Assembly: GCA_011037195.1 (NCBI GenBank)
Contig: JAAEAF010002625.1
Span: 62,001-126,000, forward strand
Direction: 5' to 3'
Source of the DNA: Triatoma infestans
Lineage: Eukaryota > Arthropoda > Insecta > Hemiptera > Reduviidae
Length of the DNA: 64,000 bases
Below the pieces are notes generated by a model, which searched no databases, was not told the origin of the DNA, and was given only the letters and a program-made list of their open reading frames with translations. This document shows positions 61,692-64,000 of this stretch, one piece after another (the first letter of the stretch is position 1; the number at the start of each line of letters is the position of its first letter). The position numbers and the translations under genes are program-made.

Positions 61692-63411
61692 GTGGTGACT
61701 TCTTAATTATTTTTAATACTTCTATCTCTTAACCGTATATACATACAAGCCCTTTTCGCTAAGACGCTCACGCCACAAGCTACCTATACACACATCTCAC
61801 CAACACATTACAGCTGCTACTAAGTGACCAATTGGTTATATCAGTGCATCACAATTTTGGAAACTTTTAGATCGCTCCTCGTATTTTGTGAGCGCATAAA
61901 CATAAACATTTGCTAAAAATATTTTACCATAATATGTCCTCATGGATAACTCAAAAACAAGTATTTATTCCATGAATCTCAATTAAGAGATAAAATCACA
62001 CATGGACTGCAATACTTCCTCCTCTTAGATTATTAAAAAAAGAATGTGTATATGAAGTTTAGTTTTTGAGAAAATGTAATAAAACTTTGAATAAGTTAAT
62101 ATAAAAATTACGAAAGGTACTTGAAAATAGAAACCTCAAAACCTGACATTTATTTTGCGAATTCTAAGCTGTTTAAAATTACAGTGGACTGGATGCACTA
62201 GGAACGCTGTATTGTAACCTTCATCAATCTTGAAAGTGCTTTAAAAGTAAATAAGAATAAACTTTTTTAAGAGAATTCGTTAATTCTACTTTCATCAGTG
62301 CAAGACAAACTTTAATGAGGATTAGAAGCCCTTGTTTAACAGTAAAGGATTAAATAGTAGTTACACTTTTATATCAAAGAATAAATCTCATGCTTAGTGT
62401 CGTAGTGATTCAAAGGAACATCCCACCAATTTGTTCAGGCAAAGTTAAGAGGGCCAATGTTCATTGAAAAACTGAATATTAAACTTGAAACTATCAAAAT
62501 CTATTTTCTTGTGACTATTTTAATATTATAACAAGATATTCAATCGATAATTGAATAATTATAAACTATGCCACCCCCAATCTACATTGTAAATTAATAA
62601 ATTGTTGAATTTTTAAAAATACTTTCCTAAATCAACTTGTTTGTAAAAAAACACAACTTAAAATTTGTACTTATCACCAACGAGATCCCACAACATAGAC
62701 AACTTATCAAAAAATGTATTAAATCCATTACAATTGGGGTGGCGCTGAATTTCATGACACTTGGTGCAAAAAAAAAAAAAACTCTTTCTTGATATTTAGC
62801 TCTGTAATAATAATAATTAGCATATGTAACAATAAAAAAAATTGAATATTTATAGATTACTTTATCAAAGGAAAAACTGAATAGATAAACTTAGTCATTC
62901 GAGATAAGTAGATTGGAATGACAATGAAAGTTGAAGTTCTTACCATAATTATAATACTTTACTGAACAGAAAATGTTTTTCCCCGAAAGAAGAAAAATTG
63001 ATAGATTAAAATAAAAAAATTAAAAAACGAGACCTTGAGAAGTTTACTTGATGAAATGGAAAATGTATTTCAGTAGGGCAAGGACAGGTCAGTATTACTG
63101 CAATATGAATGGAATCGACCTGCAATGTTATATTGTTCATTTCTTGTACAGTGTATATATATTTCAGCGAGATGTTATAGATAGATAGATAATTTTAATT
63201 TTATTGCCTTTAACTCATTTGTACATATAAATGTAAACAAGGCTCGTCACAGTAAATAGTAAATAAAATTAATATAACTGTCAACAATTATTATATTAGC
63301 AAACACACATACTGTATATAGATTATAAGCCGCCAATCTAATATTATAAAAACTGAGAATGGGAAAAATTGTGGAAATAATTTTATATTATTGTAGTTAT
63401 TGTTTTGTTTT

Positions 63412-63885
63412 TTATAATTTTGTTAAAAATTCATCTAATGAGTATATACATTTACTTATTAATAAATAGTCTTTTAGTTTCTTTTTAAAATCTTTTAAAT
63501 TTAAGAGTTCACCAATAGATGACGGAATCATTTTAAAATTTTTTATACCCATGGAGATATAGGAATTCTGAATTGTAGTATACCTTGTAAATGGTGGATA
63601 AACGAAACCTTTACTTCTTGTTTCGTAGGGGCTAATATTTTTAGTGACAAAAAAATCATCTTTGTTTTTAAACACCAACACTGCCAATTTGTAGATATAT
63701 AAAGATGGAAGAGTAAGCATATTTAACTTTTTAAAATGATCCTTACAACTTTCCTTCCGTTTAGCCTTGACCAAGATTCGAATGTTCTTCTTCTGAATCT
63801 TGTAAATTCTATATACTTCCGGCAAGTTTCCCCAAAACTCTATGGCATACGACAATGTTGATTCAAATTTTTCGTGGTAAATCAT
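63412..63885 (-). pseudogene. LINE C-terminal fragment, open for 157 codons
   Basis: The open frame reads SYAIEFWGNLPEVYRIYKIQ, KKNIRILVKAKRKESCKDHF, LNMLTLPSLYIYKLAVLVF, then YETRSKGF and a MGIKNFKMIPSSIGEL / DFKKKLKDYLL end. This is the region after the reverse transcriptase in many insect LINEs of the jockey/CR1 type (YGIxFWG ... IQKKxIR ... SCxxxFKxLxIL). The reverse transcriptase itself would lie to the right, beyond 63900. The frame is unbroken and ends at TAA, so the copy may be recent. Confidence 0.8.
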
Positions 63886-64000
63886 TTTTTAGGCCTCAAT
63901 GTCTAGAAATTTGGCCAATTTATAAAATAAATAAATTGTTGAAGCCAACTTAACTATCAACTGGTCAACATGCACTTTCCACTTCAAGTCAGTAGAAATG

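Larger units (their letters stand above)
57255..64000. other. Region upstream of the bun TSC-box exon
   Basis: Probably more bun intron. It contains two LINE remnants (57800-58665, 58840-59275), a possible LTR (61347-61691), a LINE tail (63412-63885) and simple repeats (aataat near 57620; attatt near 59600). No bun exon was recognised. 59300-61340 and 61700-63400 are AT-rich and unassigned. Confidence 0.6.

Overview
The window is AT-rich, intron-rich eukaryotic nuclear DNA, most probably from an insect. Five conserved animal genes can be read through exact splice sites. The insect guess rests on these genes, on the class of repeats, and on general resemblance of the proteins to insect versions; the species cannot be named from sequence alone.

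Layout: (1) 1807-2053, + strand: last two coding exons of an hnRNP H/F-type RNA-binding protein (glorund-like). (2) 2688-3349, - strand: complete three-exon RAMP4/SERP1 gene for a small ER tail-anchored protein, tail-to-tail with (1). (3) 3950-15626, + strand: complete nine-exon TMEM135 gene, head-to-head with RAMP4 across about 600 bp that probably holds a shared promoter. (4) 26105-36462, - strand: complete eleven-exon very-long-chain acyl-CoA dehydrogenase gene (633 residues). (5) 47500-57254, - strand: last two coding exons of a TSC22/bunched leucine-zipper gene, separated by a 9.5 kb intron; its 5' part lies beyond what I can recognise. TMEM135 and VLCAD both belong to fatty-acid and peroxisome/mitochondrion biology, but nothing shows that they are co-regulated.

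The rest is introns and intergenic DNA filled with decayed mobile elements: several 5'-truncated LINEs (two with clear target-site duplications), a broken Tc1-like transposase, a mariner-like scrap, tRNA-derived SINEs, a 680-bp TIR element, a multi-copy family with 15-bp inverted ends and internal 304-bp repeats, a tandem 185-bp duplication, a possible LTR and many A/T tracts.

The most unusual signal is a set of inverted-repeat elements whose arms carry hammerhead-ribozyme-like cores (CUGANGA, stem II, GAAA, tiny self-complementary stem III, then C). Three sequence families show this: 5.4-5.6 kb with relatives at 29.0, 52.2, 52.8 and 53.3 kb; 29.3 kb; and 54.0-54.3 kb. A fourth related family (1.3 and 23.4 kb) shares only part of the core. 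Most copies sit as head-to-head pairs. Short-stem-III hammerheads are known in Penelope-like retroelements, so these are probably Penelope-related non-coding pieces. No Penelope reverse transcriptase or GIY-YIG domain is visible here.
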